From Ursus arctos (lineage: Eukaryota > Chordata > Mammalia > Carnivora > Ursidae): a DNA stretch of 64,000 nt. The notes below the pieces were generated by a model. It did no database searches, was not told where the DNA came from, and saw only the letters and a program-made list of their open reading frames with translations. Made by a program: the position numbers and the translations under genes. Positions 1 to 12,455 of this stretch are shown piece by piece. The DNA lies in NCBI RefSeq assembly GCF_023065955.2, contig NW_026623067.1, forward strand, positions 54,568,444 to 54,632,443, in the 5' to 3' direction. The first letter of the stretch is position 1. Every line of letters starts with the position of its first letter.

Positions 1-99
1 TTTGGAGCCACTTTTTCTTTAGTTTCCATAGCATGTGCTCTCCAGTCTTACTCCCTTTCTTTGTGGGCATTGTTGATTTGAACCCCTTCTGTCATTTCC

Positions 100-480
100 T
101 CTTTTCTATTTAAATGCTCCCTTAACACCTGCCCTAAGTTTTCCCTCACCAACTCTGTGCTTGGGGAGTGTCATGGCATCAACTTTCCCCCTCACGAGTC
201 TGTATCCTTGATCCCAACAATCACTCACATTCCTGGGCTCCGTTTGTTATTGTTGGTATTTACCTTCATTCATGGCACCCAGTACAAAGCAACATGCCGT
301 AAACTCACTACCTTTCTTTCACACCTGCCCACCTCTTTCCTCCTCCATCCTTTGACAGCTGCTCCTCTACCTTCCCAGCAGCCAGGCTTGGAGTCTCATC
401 AACTCCCATCCTCCCTCCTCCTTCCTGTCATCATCCCTCAGTGACTGTGCGATGTCACTCTCACTTCTGCAGGGACATGG
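100..480 (+). repeat. L2-like LINE remnant (upstream piece)
   Basis: Pyrimidine-rich sequence whose order of phrases (gtgcttggggagtgtcatggc, later cagtgactgtgcgatg) resembles the L2 region before the 3'UTR. It is followed, after a MIR, by a block resembling the downstream L2 part, which supports one old L2 interrupted by a MIR. Assignment is from memory of the consensus and is strongly diverged; a profile search is needed to settle it. Confidence 0.35.
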
Positions 481-529
481 TGTGCCAGAAGGGTTAAGAA
501 ACAGGGTTCTGGAAGCAGGGTTAGGTTCC

Positions 530-712
530 TTAATGGGTGTCCTTAGGCAATTTTTAACCTTTCTGTGCCTCAGTGTCTGCATCTGTAAACCTGAAATAAT
601 GGAACATAGCTCAGAGCACTGTTGTGAGGATTAAATGAGTTTACTTACTTATTCTCAGAACAGTGCAAGGTGCACAGTGAACACCCAAAGGATGTGAGCT
701 GTTATGATTATT
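530..712 (+). repeat. MIR SINE (ancient tRNA-derived)
   Basis: Shows the MIR core and 3' half in order: a 'cttaggcaatttttaacctt' counterpart of the gggcaagttacttaacct block, 'tgcctcagtgtctgcatctgtaaa', then 'gttgtgaggattaaatgagt', and an 'acagtgcaaggtgcacagtgaa' counterpart of the cagtgcctggcacatagtaa block. The 5' tRNA-like head is missing or unrecognisable. Confidence 0.78.
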
Positions 713-719
713 ACTAGAT

Positions 720-1440
720 TTTGTGGGTGCCCTGTCCCATTCTCCCTGTAATGATATTAATCCAGGCACTTGTTAGTTCTTGGTTGGACCCTGAAGTAGT
801 TCCTGATTTGCCTACTCATCCCCAGGGTCTTCTCAGTCCAGTTGGCCTTACATTCTGCTGCCAGAAAGATCTGGCAGATGACAGAGATGTTTACTCTCCT
901 GCTCAAAAAGATTTGACTTAGAAAATAAAGTCTTTAACTCCTTTATTTGTCACTACAGATTCTGTACTGTTTTCCACTATCATTGGCCACTCTTTGCCTG
1001 CAGGGACCTTTCAGCCCAGCCACAGTGAATATTTTACTTTTCTCCATTCTTGTTCTGTACTTGCCCACCTCCTTGCTGTTGCTCACAGTGGATCATTTGC
1101 CTGGATGGTCTTCCTCTTCTCACTCTTCCCTATGTGGCCAAGTGTTCTTTATTTCTGAAGGCCTGCTTGCAAGGCTCTATCCATGGAAACTTCTTTTACT
1201 GTTTCCATAGCCCCACAAAAGGTGTTTACCCTTCCTTTTATCCCCTACAGCAACTTATGTGCATAACTCCTGTGAATCTTTTTACTTTTTGATCTATGTT
1301 TTAGTTAGATACCTTTATTATTCCTAAGTTTGGAGCACATTTATACTTGATTTACAACTTTAAATTCCTCTCATACCTCCATAATGCCTTACTCAAAGCC
1401 AGTGGTCAGTACATTAACATGGAGTAAATGAATGATTCTC
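720..1440 (+). repeat. L2-like LINE remnant (3' portion)
   Basis: Consecutive phrases match the L2 3' region: 'ctgctgccagaaagatct', 'ctcctgctcaaaaa', a 'gaaaataaagtctttaactcc' segment, 'tttgcctgcagggacc', and a terminal 'gtaaatgaatgattc' typical of the end of L2. Several indels; no surviving reading frame. Probably the same element as the L2-like block before the MIR at 530. Confidence 0.5.
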
Positions 1441-1589
1441 CCTGAGTCTGTGTGTCCAGCAAAGGGCATTTACCTGGGAGATGCCCAATATGTCTTAAAA
1501 AAGGAACAGATAAAATAATTTTCTTTATTCCCAGGCAATATTATTTATTATTTACAGTAAAGCCTCTCTGACTCTTTCTAGTAAGATTT

Positions 1590-1725
1590 GCATTTGAACT
1601 TGTGCAAACCACAGCACTCGGGAGTCCATATAGACCTTAGAAGGAGTGGTTCAACCCCTTGTGGGAAAACTGAGGCCCAAAAGGGGAGAGTGACTAATCC
1701 AAGATGCAGATCCAGTTGTCAGTAG
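1590..1725. repeat. Ancient CR1/L3- or MIR-like fragment
   Basis: Contains 'gaccttagaaggagtggttc' and 'aaaactgaggcccaaaagg', the conserved phrase of an old mammalian repeat (ggaaactgaggcccagagagg). Too diverged to assign a family. The rest of 1441-2120 shows nothing else recognisable. Confidence 0.35.
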
Positions 1726-2124
1726 CAGAGTGTCTCAGTGGCTGAGACTACTGTTGAATTCTGTGCTCTTGGGCTCACATGCTTTCCTTTCCATTGTTCT
1801 AAAATCTCTGTGGTCGAGCAGTAGTAATCAGAGAGTTTGGACCAGGTTTCTTTCTAACTGTAAAATAATTTCCAAAGGAAAAAATTATTCACCATTGATA
1901 GAGAAGTTATAATTAGCATAATGGCACATCTTGAAGAATGAAACAATTTAGACTGCTGAATATTTGTGATACTTAAATATAAGAAGCATTGGAAACACTG
2001 GAAGCAATGGAGTAGGAAGACATTAGTGTACATAGGTTCTTCCTGAAGACAAGTCAATTCACAAACTGCTCATCTGTAGGACTGGTCATTCGTACACACC
2101 TTCTCTTTCTTCTATCATAAAGTC

Positions 2125-2285
2125 CTTGTTTCTCTCCCCCTTTTGCAAAGTGTCACTCAGTGAATGATGTTCCTCATCTATAAAATGTAGATTATAGTGT
2201 TAACCTCACTGGATCTATGATAATTTAATAGGAGAACGTGTATAAAGTACCTGTTGCAAAGCAAGTGCTTAGTTACTATTAGTCT
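2125..2285 (+). repeat. MIR SINE fragment
   Basis: 'ttcctcatctataaaatgta' followed by 'gttaacctcactggatctatga', 'gtataaagtacctgttgcaa' and 'agtgcttagttactattag' preserves the order of MIR 3' half blocks (cctcatctgtaaaatggg, tacctcatagg, gtgcctggcacatagtaag). Diverged. Confidence 0.55.
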
Positions 2286-2289
2286 CCAT

Positions 2290-4172
2290 TTCTTCTTTCT
2301 TTTCGTAGGATATATGTTGCCGTTCCCTATTTTATGCTTAAATTAGACATGTCAAAATCTAATAGTTTGCGGCTGTCCCCAAGGAGGGCCTTAGAATCCC
2401 TTTCAGGCACTACCCTCCAGGCAGCTGCTGTCAATCAGATGGGGTTCATACATGACATAAGACTTATTTGTCATCTTGTCCTGGTAAATGAGAGATGATT
2501 TTTCCACCACTTCTAAATATGGTTCAGCTACATCTGTCTGCTTGTTCCCACCCCATGTCAGTCTAGCACTTTGTCTTCTGAGTTTGTTTTGGTTCACATT
2601 CTAGCCCTGTTCTCTCTTGATTTCTATTTATTTTCCCATATTCTAAAAATGTTTCAAAGAAAACAAAGATATGACTTAATAGGGCTTATATATATAAAGT
2701 TATCCTATGCTGAATTGATTGTAGTAACTCTGTTAGTTTGGTTATTCTTCCATTCTCTGAAGAGAATTTAAATTTAATTAAATTTAAATTTAAAGATTTT
2801 AGTCCAAAACACATTTTTTGAAGTTTGCAGACCAGAGTGAAAAAACAAAAATAAAAGAATCTGAAGGTAACATTATGTAGACATTTCCTATAAATCAGAG
2901 AAATGTTAGTTTGAACATATTCTCTTTCGGAATTTTGGAATTCCTTGAGTACTTTCTAGTCCTCAACTATAGTCCAAAAAACCAGAATAAACCTTTATCC
3001 TGGTTATGAGGACTTATAAGAGGTAATTCAGAAGAGTGCCTTCTTAACATAGAGACTATGTCACTGAAAAAGGATTCAGACGATCACAGAAATTACAATT
3101 AATTTATCCAAGTGTATTTTTGGTGTAAAAAACAAAGGAAGTAATTCTGGTAAAATTTCCACTGGGAGAATAGCATCTCATTTCCTTCTTCTGAAAGAAT
3201 GTGTGACCTTTGACAAAAATCTCAAACTCTTAAGCAAAAAATTGCTTAATGACTAGTTTGCCAGACATGGAGAGATGTAATGGAAGATCTTTTACATGTG
3301 GATCCTCTTCTTTCTTTTTTATAAAACAAATTATCTTCAAATGGTCTCTATAGATAGCTAAGATGATTTTTTGAAAAATAACTGAAGAAAATAGTGTAAT
3401 GGAGCTGAATGTCAAAGTTGAGCTCAGTTAGCATTCGGGGCATACTTTAAATTTAAATGTATATCAGTGGAATATCCTATACTAAACTATTAAAATAATG
3501 TGTCTTGATGGGGATAGAGTAAGAGCTGGAGGTGAAGATTCTTTTTTTTTATCTGTATCTTTGTATTACTTGAATTGTTGCAATGAGCATATACTATTTT
3601 TGGATAGTGAATTTTTAAAATGCCATTACATTTTTAATACAAGTTGTTTTCAGTTTTGGCCCTTGGTAGAATTATGATGCAGCAGAAATTTGTGATCTGG
3701 GTCTTCTGCCTCTTTGTATTGTAAAGTTTGATTCCATTTCCTTCTCTCCACACTAAAACATCCATATTACTTTTCTTTCATAATTTACTGCCAAAAAAAA
3801 GCAGGAGAGACATATACATTCTAAAATATAAGTAATTTATCAGAGCATACATTTTTGTCCTTCTGAAATGTATTTGTTATTCAATGAAGATCAGAGTCAT
3901 AGGTCAGACATAGAAATCCCCCTGCTTGAATTTCCATGATCTTTCAGCAAGAGAGGGGTTTTTAAGTGAGGGCTTTCCAGCCCACAGAGTCATATCATTA
4001 ATATGTTGAAAGTGGTCTATTCTGCCTTCTAGGATTCTTGACTCATTAAGGCTGGTGACACTTCACCAGTATGTATAGATCATATACACAATGATGAGAA
4101 CTTTGAGGTTGTTTGTTGTTGTTTCAGTTAAGTGAAGAGCTCGTCGAGAGTTCAGAGCAAATGAGTGACAAT
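2290..4172. other. Unassigned AT-rich non-coding stretch
   Basis: No long reading frame, no RNA gene and no confidently named repeat. It contains a small AT palindromic run near 2767-2790 (alternating aattt/aaatt). Probably decayed ancient repeats or unique sequence. Confidence 0.5.
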
Positions 4173-4184
4173 ACCTATCTTTGT

Positions 4185-4406
4185 CTTTTTTTTTTTTTTA
4201 AGATTTATTCATTTATTTATTTATTTGAGAGAGAGAGCATGTGCCAGCTGGGGGACGAGCAGAGGGGGAGGGAGATGTAGGGGAAAGAATCTCAAGTGGA
4301 CTCCATGCTGAGTGTAGAGCCTGACATGGGGCTCCATCCCAGGACCCTGAGATCATGATCTGAGCCTAAAGAAAGAGTCAGGGCTTAACAGATCCAATCA
4401 GCCGCT
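4185..4406 (-). mobile_element. Can-SINE (older subtype)
   Basis: Reads in reverse: poly-T, 'aagatttattcatttattta' tail complement, gagagagagcatg, purine-rich body, 'gagcctgacatggggctcca', 'ggaccctgagatcatgat' (reverse of the tRNA-derived box B part), ending near 'cagccgctct'. Flanked by ctatctttgt (4175-4184) and ctatcttagt (4407-4416), a 9/10 target-site duplication. Head is diverged and shortened, so older than the SINEs at 17.0, 18.5 and 57.7 kb. Confidence 0.87.
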
Positions 4407-4429
4407 CTATCTTAGTTTTAAAATGATTG

Positions 4430-7400
4430 CTCCAAAAATAAAATAAGATAATAAAATAAAATAAGGTAATTGCTCTAGCTATTGGGTTGAAAATAGGCTA
4501 CGGGGAGGTAAGAACTGGATTGCTACTGCTATTGCTACTGCAATAATTTAGTTGCGAGATGATGTTAGCGTGGGTACGGTAGGAGCAGTGGTGCTAGTAG
4601 GAATTTGTCAGATGCTGGGTATATTTGAAGATAGAGCCAACAGGATTTCCTGGTGGATTGGCTAGAAGATGCAGGAGTCCCTGGTGACTCCCAATGATTT
4701 TGGTGCACAAAATTAGAAGGATGAAGTTGCTGTCAACTGCCATGGTGAGTGGTGTTTCACACAGATTCTTCTCAACAAGGTACAGGTGAGAAATTTTTCT
4801 AGCAGGAACTAAGGGACATATTGGTTCTCTTGATGGTCTGTCTTCTCTCGTCTCCTGCTTTTGAGAAATTCTCCCAACTATTTGTATCTGATTTAGGTAA
4901 ATGAATAACCTTTTGCATCAGGATTAATAGACTAACTGAAGATAATTTTTTTTATCACTTTCTTCAGTTGCTGAAAGACCACATTTTAAGTTCAGAATCT
5001 TCATAAACTGTCTTAATAAAGCTATGATGATTTATGCTGTGATTGGTACTCATGCATCTGTGTGGTACTAGAATTTAAGGAGATACAGCTGTCTGATAAC
5101 TTCACTGAGAATAAGTGTCTGCTGCAGAACTTTGGATATTTTCGAGGAGTGCCTGTTCAAATCACTGCAAAGCAACACTGCAGTGTTGCTGAATTAAGTG
5201 CTATTCCCCAGCACAAACTGCATCAGAAATTTTCTTTCCATTTAAGTATCTCCTCCCCAATTATGCGTGGATGACATCAGAACAATAAAATCACTGAGAA
5301 ATCTGCCAATTATACATTATTATTTACTTACATTACACATACCGTTACCTGTTTCTTATCCATCTAATTAAGAAGAAACAATAGAGAGGACATTTGTTCA
5401 TTTCTCCTTTGAAAATGTTTCCTATTTGGCCTGCACTATAGGGCAAATAAGGTTTTTATTTTTGCAAGGACATTATTATATTTTCTTCTTGAACCCCAAA
5501 TGGCATGAGAACATTTTGTGATTATATTTTCTGAACACAGTTAAAGAAATCAATGGAAACTAAGCTGAATGGCTATAAAATGTTTTGAAACAACTGTTAA
5601 ATAGAATTAAGGGACTAAGAGGACGACTGGGGATGCTTTATGCTGCAAGCTCTTTAAAAAATGATATGGATAGAATAGTTTTCAAGGACTAGAATAAAGC
5701 TGTTCCCTTTACCAAACTATTTATTTTAGTCCTCGTATGATCTTTCCTTCTCTTCTTTGGCTGATTAGTATTCCCACTAATCAGAATGAGGTAAACAGTC
5801 TTTAGCAAAGAAAGATTTTTACTTTGATGCATCAGACAAGGGCTCTTAATTAAGGCAATACAACAAACGATGTAATTGGTCTGAATAGGACCTGAACACC
5901 ATTTCTCCAACTTCCAACAGAAAAGATAAAAGCAACTTAATGCACCTATCAAGAAAAATAGCAAAACTTACTTTCTCTTTCTCACTTTCTTCTCTCTCCC
6001 TCTTCTTATCCCCTCACATGCATGAGCAGGATATGCACAAGGGTCATTCCTGTAGTTAGAGGGAAGTGGTCTTTCAAAGCATGACAGGAAATGTAATAAA
6101 GGAAAGAAAAGTGACTGGCCACTTGAACTAGTGGATCTGTAAGCCTCCTTAGACCTTTGTTTCTTCGAAAAGAAAAGTGAGTAACAGACTTTCCCATAAC
6201 TTACTGAGTTTAAGTCATTAAAAGAAGTCCTAGAACCACCTTCCTCTCTCATCTCCAGAGCTCCAGGCAAGAGACCATTTGAACACAATAAGCAGATTGA
6301 CCATATGTTCCAGTCATGGTGTATGGCTCTTGTCCTTGAATATTTATTAAAACTGTCAAAGCTTCCCAGTTTGAATAATTAATTCTACGATCATCTGAGC
6401 CATAAGAGATTCTGATCTACAGAGAAGTTTCACTTTGGTTTCACTTTGACTAAATGAATGGGCTAAATGTCACTTTCAAGGTTATGAGAGATTCACATGT
6501 ATAGAGCTGATAATCACGCATAGGAACAAATTTAGACTAGTTCAGCAATTCAGAAGGTAAACTTCTATAGTCCCGTGCCATATGAGGCTAACTTTTCAGG
6601 TATGTTGTAGCTTTTTGCTTTTTTTTTCTTTTCTTTTTGTCTTCCTAAAACAAATAAGAAGTGTTGCCACCAGTAAATACCTGTTTGTTTCTTTGGGGGA
6701 TATAATTTAATCATGACTAGAAGTACACAGGTCCCAAATTTCAGACGTTGGAAAGTTTTAGGTATTTAAGAGTTTCTGTTGAGCTATGGCTTTTGAAGTA
6801 TATGTGTGTGTGTGTGTTTCCCCTACTTGGGATAACCTCTAGTAATGGTCTTGCAAGTTCCATCCATTACAGAAAAGTTATTATCAAACTTATCTTTCCT
6901 CCATTAACAAATATAAAAGTGGATGAAATATTTGAAGCAGCTTTTTTTTTCAGGCATTGGAAAACAGACTGCACAGATCTGTGATCCTTGAAAGAAGGGA
7001 AATAGACAAGGTGAGCTCCGTATTCACCCTGGCTTCTTTTATGTGGCAGAACTTTCCAAGTGATAACACATGGAAGAAGAGCCCATGCAGAAAACAGCTA
7101 TCTTGCTGGACAAAGGAAGCAAATTTCAAAGTTTGTAGGGTATCAAAACTTACAAGGTAGGGTTTTTGAGTGTAGGGTGCTATATAGAGAAGAAATATCA
7201 GAAATAAGAATTTGTGTTTCTCTGAGTCTATAGCTGGCTATGCATATGTAGATGAAACTCTGCCAGTTCCGGCAGAAAATAGTTACTGATAGCTTTTAGC
7301 TGAAAGGATATTCTGAAAGTAGCATAGAGTTGGGAAATGCTGGAATTCCCAACAATCAGAGGGAGGAGACCTCAATGAACATACTAGATGTTTAGTTGAG

Positions 7401-7555
7401 ACCAGAAAGGTCATGCATTAGGAGTAAGCTACTTTACCTGTATAGCAAGGGTTATTGTATCCCTGCAGTAACAAAGCCATTAGGAAAGCCTTTGACAGGA
7501 TAGAAGCTATCTACTAATCAATTCAGTGCCTTCCAGGAAAAGAATTAACAAGCTT
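4430..7555. other. Unassigned sequence with one ancient-repeat-like patch
   Basis: 4437-4470 is a short AATAAAATAAG-type A-rich run at the SINE flank. 4610-4740 ('gaagatagagccaacaggat', 'gactcccaatgattttggtg') resembles a widespread old mammalian interspersed repeat whose name I cannot assign. 5173-5188 is a perfect 16-bp palindrome. 5760-5784 can form a 9-bp stem with 6-nt loop. 6808-6818 is a short TG run. ORFs here are short and show no recognisable domain. Confidence 0.45.
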
Positions 7556-8453
7556 TAAGAGAAAAGAGTGAGATCCAGACTCTCAGTGATGTAGCATTCA
7601 CAATGTCTAAGTAATAATAAAACATTATGAGGCAAGTGAAAAAACAGAAAAATGTAAACCATAATAAGGAGAAAAACAGTGAATAAAATAGACCCAGAGA
7701 TGATATAGATACTTGAATTATTGGACAAAATTTTGAAAAACTATTATAAAGTTTAAATGATTTAAAACAAAAGAGCTTAATGATTTAACCCATGGAAAAT
7801 CTCAGCAGAGAAATAGAAATTATAAAAATAACCAATGAAAGCTCTAGTGCTAAAAACTACATTATCTAAAAGGAAAAATTCACTGTGTGAGCTTATTAGC
7901 AGATTGGAGACAGTAGGAGAAAAATCACTGAATTTTAAGACTAGGCACTAGAAATTATCTAAATGGAAGCGTAACAAAGAAAAAACATAAAATATGGACT
8001 TAGCTTCAGCCATTTATGGGCCAGTATCAAAATAGCGCAACAATGTATAGTTGGACTTTCAGAAAAAGAGTATGGAGATATTAAGAAAGGAAGATCTCCG
8101 AAGACATAGTATCAAAACTCTTCCAAATTTGATGAAAAATACCAACCAACAGATCTAAGAATATCTGCAAACCCCAAGTAGAATAAACATAAAAAATATA
8201 ACACGTGGGTACGTCATAGTCAAATTTCTGAAAGTCAGTGATATAAAGAAAATATCTGTAGGAGAAAAGACATATAAATGAGAACAGTGTTCAGAATTAC
8301 TGTTGAGTTCATGGAAAACAGTACATGCCAGAACACAGTTAGTGACATTTTTAAAGCACCGAAAGAAAAAAGTCAATCTAGAATTCTCGCCTAAATGAAA
8401 ATATCCTCCAGAACTTAAGGTGAAGTACCACCTTTAAAGACCAGCAAAGGCAG

Positions 8454-8603
8454 TGGCACCTGGGTGGCAGAGTCATTTAAGCACCCGGCTCGGGTTGTGA
8501 TCTCAAGGCATGTCAGACTCCATGCTCAGCACAGAGTCTGCATAAGACTCTCTCTGACTCCCTGTCCCCCCCAGTAAATAAATAAATCTTTATAACAATA
8601 AAA
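8454..8603 (+). mobile_element. Can-SINE inserted in old L1
   Basis: 'gcacctgggtggcagagtca', 'taagcacccggctcgggttg', 'gtgatctcaaggc', 'tccatgctcagcacagagtc', then 'agtaaataaataaatcttta' tail. Flanked by accagcaaaggcag (8440-8453) and accagcagaagcag (8604-8617), a 12/14 TSD. Shortened in the middle compared with the young SINEs. Confidence 0.88.
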
Positions 8604-9546
8604 ACCAGCAGAAGCAGAATTCACCAGAAATGTTAAAGACCCAAGGGAAATGATATCAGGTAGAGACACAGGTCCACATGAAGATGACGTAGGATGCCAA
8701 GAAAGTAAATATTTGGGTAACTGTGATTACTCACTGCTACTAATTTCTTAACTCCTTTACAAGATAACTAAAGTTTATGATAATAGCACAAAGAATACAA
8801 ATCATATATGTGTATTTGCATCTTTTGAACAAAACTACCAACCTACTTTGCCAATTGGTATTTATAGTACACTTCATCTAAAAAGTCAAAACAAAGACCC
8901 TTTTTCATGGTACAGAGAACATTCATCAAGACAGATTACATGGTAAGCCCTAAGATTATTACCAATAAGTTCTAAAAGGTTGAAATAGTGACTACAGTAG
9001 AATCACACTAGAAATCATCAACTAGAAGACATTTGGAACATACTCATCTATTTGGAAATTAAACATCACATTTCTAAATTGGAGAGAGAACTCATGGGGG
9101 AAATTTTAAAATAAACTGAATAGCAGTGAAAAACAAATCAAAAAGTTTTGTGGGATGTAGATAAACCAGTGATTAAAGTGAAACTTACTGATGTAAATTC
9201 GTATTTTAGAAAACCAAAAATAAATCTAAAGTGTTTAAAGCATACATATGTATATACATACAAATCTATTATATATGTTATTTGTACACACATATATATG
9301 TAAAATATAAAATCATTAATTACAACCAAGTAGAGTTTATATTATAACCAAGTAGAGTGCAAGATTGGTTTATTATTGGAAAGTCAGTGGATGTAATTCC
9401 TCATTCTAACGGAATAAAGGGAAAGATAATATAACCATCTCAGTAGATTGAGTAAAGCATTGGATGAATTCAATGCTTACTCACTATTAAAGCTCTTAGA
9501 AAACTAGGAATTGAAGGAAACTTTTTTGGTCTGACAGAGCTCATCC

Positions 9547-9700
9547 GTGGGAGCATGGGTTAGCTTGGTGGTAGGTATGAAGGAGGGCACGTATTGCATG
9601 GAGCACTGCGTGTTACACGCAAACAATGAATCATGGAACACTACATCAGAAACTAATGATGTACTGTATGGTGACTAATGTAACATAATAATAATAAAAA
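9547..9700 (+). mobile_element. 5'-truncated young L1 (3' end only)
   Basis: Carries only the last ~150 bp of carnivore L1: 'gaaggagggcacgtattgca', 'gcactgcgtgttacacgc', 'aatgaatcatggaaca', 'catcagaaactaatgatgta', 'gtgactaatgtaacataata' and a TAA/A tail. Flanked by agagctcatcc (9536-9546) and agaactcatcc (9701-9711), a 10/11 TSD. Sits within the old L1M. Confidence 0.9.
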
Positions 9701-10246
9701 AGAACTCATCCATTAAAAACCTTCAGATACTATCAGATTTCATGAAGAAAGACTGTTTTCCTCATCAAATCAAGAATAAGGCAAGGATATCTCAGTTCTT
9801 ATATTCATCCTTGTACTGGGGGTTGTAAGCAGTGCACTCAGGGAAGAAAAAAACATATGGATGGGAAAGAAAAAATTTTTAAAAATCTTTATTAACAGAT
9901 GAACTGCTTTTGAACATTAAAAATCCTATGGAAACTTTAAAACAACTAAAACTAATAAGTGAATTTAGCAACAATGCTGGATATAGACACTCATATTGTT
10001 AAAATTAATGTATAGGTTCAGTACAATCCCAATAAAAATCCCATCAGGGTTTTTGCTGCTGTTGTTGAAAATAACAAGCTAATTCTAATGTTTATAGGGA
10101 AAGTAAAGTGCCTAGAATAAAACAAAGAACAAAGCTGGATAAGTTCTGTTACCTGTATAGAAATGCAACTGATTTCTGAGCATTGATTTTTTTTATCCCG
10201 CCACATTACTGAATTGCTCTATAACTTCTAGTAGTTTGGGAGTGGA

Positions 10247-12064
10247 TTATTTTGGGTTTTCCATATAGAGTATCATGTCATCTGCGAAGAGAGACATTTT
10301 GACTTCTTCTTTGCCTATTTGGATACCTTTTATCCCTTTTTGTTGTCTGATTGCTGTTGCAAGGACTTCTAGTACTATGTTGAATAATAATGGCGAGAGT
10401 GGGCATCCTTGTCGTGTCCCTGATCTTAAGGGAAAGGCTTCCAGCTTTTCCCCATTGAGAATGATATTCGCTGTAGGCTTTTCATAGATGGTTTTTATGA
10501 GATTGAGGAATGTATCCTCTTTTCCTACACTCTGAAGGGTTTTAATCAGGAAAGGATGCTGTATTTTGTCAAATGCTTTTTCTGCATCTATTGAGAGGAT
10601 CATATGATTTTTGGCTTTTTTCTTGTTGATAAAATCTATGACACTGATAGATTTGTGAATGTTGAACCACCCTTGCATCCCAGGGATGAATCCCACTTGG
10701 TCATGATGGATAATCCTTTTAATGTACTGTTGGATTCTATTAGCAAGAATCTTGTTGAGAATTTTGGCATCCATATTCATTAGGGAAATCGGTCTGTAAT
10801 TCTCCTTTTTGATGGGGTCTTTGCCTGGTTTGGGGATCAAGGTAATATTGGCCTCATAAACTGAGTTTGGTAGCTTTCCTTCTGTTTCTATTTTCTGAAA
10901 TAGCTTTAGGAGACTAGGTGTTATTTCTTCTTTGACTGTTTGGTAGAATTCCCCGGGAAAACCATCAGGCCCTGAGGTTTTGTTTTTTGGAAGGTTTTTA
11001 ATCACTGTTTCAATCTCTTCATAATTAATTGGTCTGTTTAAAAAAATCAATTTCTTCCTGTTTCAGTCTTAGTAGTTTATAGGTTTCCAGGAAGGCCTCC
11101 ATCTCTTCCACATTGCTTAATTTATTGACATAAAGCTGTTGATAAAAGTTTCTAATGATCCTTCCAATTTCATTGGTGTTGGTTGTGACCTCTCCCTTTT
11201 CATTCATAATTTTATTAATTTGGGTCCTTTCTCTATTCTTTTGGATAAGTCTTGCCAGTGGTTTGTCAATTTTATTGATTCTTTCAAAGAACCAGCTTCT
11301 AGTTCTGTTGGTCTGCTCTACTATGCTCCTGGTTTCTAATTCATTGATCTCTGCTCTAATCTTGATCAACTGCTTCCTCGTGCATGGATTAGGCCTGTTC
11401 CTCTGTTGCTATTCCAGCCTCTTGAGGTGAGAATATAAAAACTGCATTTTAGAATTTTCTGTTCTTTTGAGTGAGGGATGGCTATGTATTTTCCCCTTAG
11501 GACTGCCTTTGCAGTGTCCCATAGGTTTTGGTCCGTTGTGTTTTCATTCTCGTTGGTCCTCATAAATTGCTTAAATTGATTTTTGATTTCCTGGTTTATC
11601 GAATCATTCTTGAGCAGGATGGTTCTTAGTCTCCAAGTGTTTGAGTTTCTTCCAAATTTTTCCTTGTGGTTGAGTTCCAATTTCAAAGCATTGTGGTCTG
11701 AGAATATGCAGGGAATAATTTCAGTCTTCTGGTATCAGTTGAGACCTGTTTTGTGACCCAGAACATGGTCTATTCTTGAAAATGTTCCATGGGCATTAGA
11801 ATAGAATGAGTATTCTTTGGTTCTGGGGTGTAGTGTTCTATATATATCTATGAGGTCCAACTCGTCTAGTATGGCATTCAAAGCTCTGGTTTTTTTGTTG
11901 ATTTTCTGCTTAGGTGGTCTGTCTATTGCTGATAGTGGAGTGTTGAGGTCCCCTACTATTAATGTATTTTTATCTGTATGTCTCTTTATTCTGGTTAAGA
12001 GTCGGCTTGTGTATCTTACTGCTCCCCTGTTGGGGGTATAGATATTTATAATTGTCATATCCAC
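10247..12064 (-). pseudogene. L1 ORF2 relic, N-terminal half (endonuclease + RT)
   Basis: Inverted arm of the twin-primed L1. Pieces of the ORF2 polyprotein, which nicks target DNA and reverse-transcribes the RNA. The endonuclease C-terminal half reads in 11735-12064 with NIYTPNRG, GDLNTPLSAIDR and RIDHVLGHK motifs. A linker region follows at 11366-11686 and 11025-11369. The RT fingers/palm are in 10247-11050, with the catalytic FADD motif at 10277-10288 (complement) and the [15 protein letters not shown] block upstream. The frame is broken between these pieces by stops and frameshifts (for example around 11700-11735 and 11025-11050), and the arm stops abruptly after the RT palm at the inversion point. 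The C-terminal half lies on the other strand from about 13041. Non-functional. Confidence 0.92.
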
Positions 12065-12455
12065 TTGTTGGATACATCTTTTAAGAATAATATAGTGCCC
12101 TTCTGTATCTCTTAACTATAGTCTTTAGTTTAAAATCCAATCTGTCTGATATGAGAATTGCTACCCCAGCTTCCTTTTGAGGTCCATTGGCATGAAAGAT
12201 GGTATTCCATCCCTTTATTTTCAGTCTGGCTGTATCTTTAGGTTCAAAATGAGTCTCTTATAGACAGCAAATGGATGGGTCCTGTCTTTTTATCCAGTCT
12301 GCAACCCTGTGGTGTTTTATGAGAGCATTTAGGCCATTTACATTGAGACTGAATATTGAGAGATATGATTTTAATGATGCCATGTTGCCAGTAAAGTCTT
12401 TGTTTCTATAGATTGTGACTTTCTGTTCTGTATCACTCTTGGGGCCTTTTTACTT

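Larger units (their letters stand above)
7560..10140 (+). mobile_element. Ancient L1 (L1M/L1ME-type), 5' section
   Basis: Reads as a decayed L1 in order. First the ORF1 region with 'atagacccagagatgatata', 'agagaaatagaaattataaa', 'gaaaaattcactgtgtgagc' and 'caaatttgatgaaaaatacc'; its end is recognisable as 'aaagcaccgaaagaaaaaag' then 'tctagaattctcgcc'. Then ORF2 remnants up to 'gagtaaagcattggatgaat' (the AFD-K-region of RT). No open frame survives. Interrupted by a SINE (8454), a young L1 tail (9547) and the young twin-primed L1 (10141); it resumes at 14884. Confidence 0.82.

Noticed and set aside
10275..12041. Plus-strand frames at 10275-10487, 11139-11430 and 11817-12041
   Set aside because: Antisense shadows of L1 ORF2 in the inverted arm; the same shadows recur over the copy at 41.4-42.5 kb.
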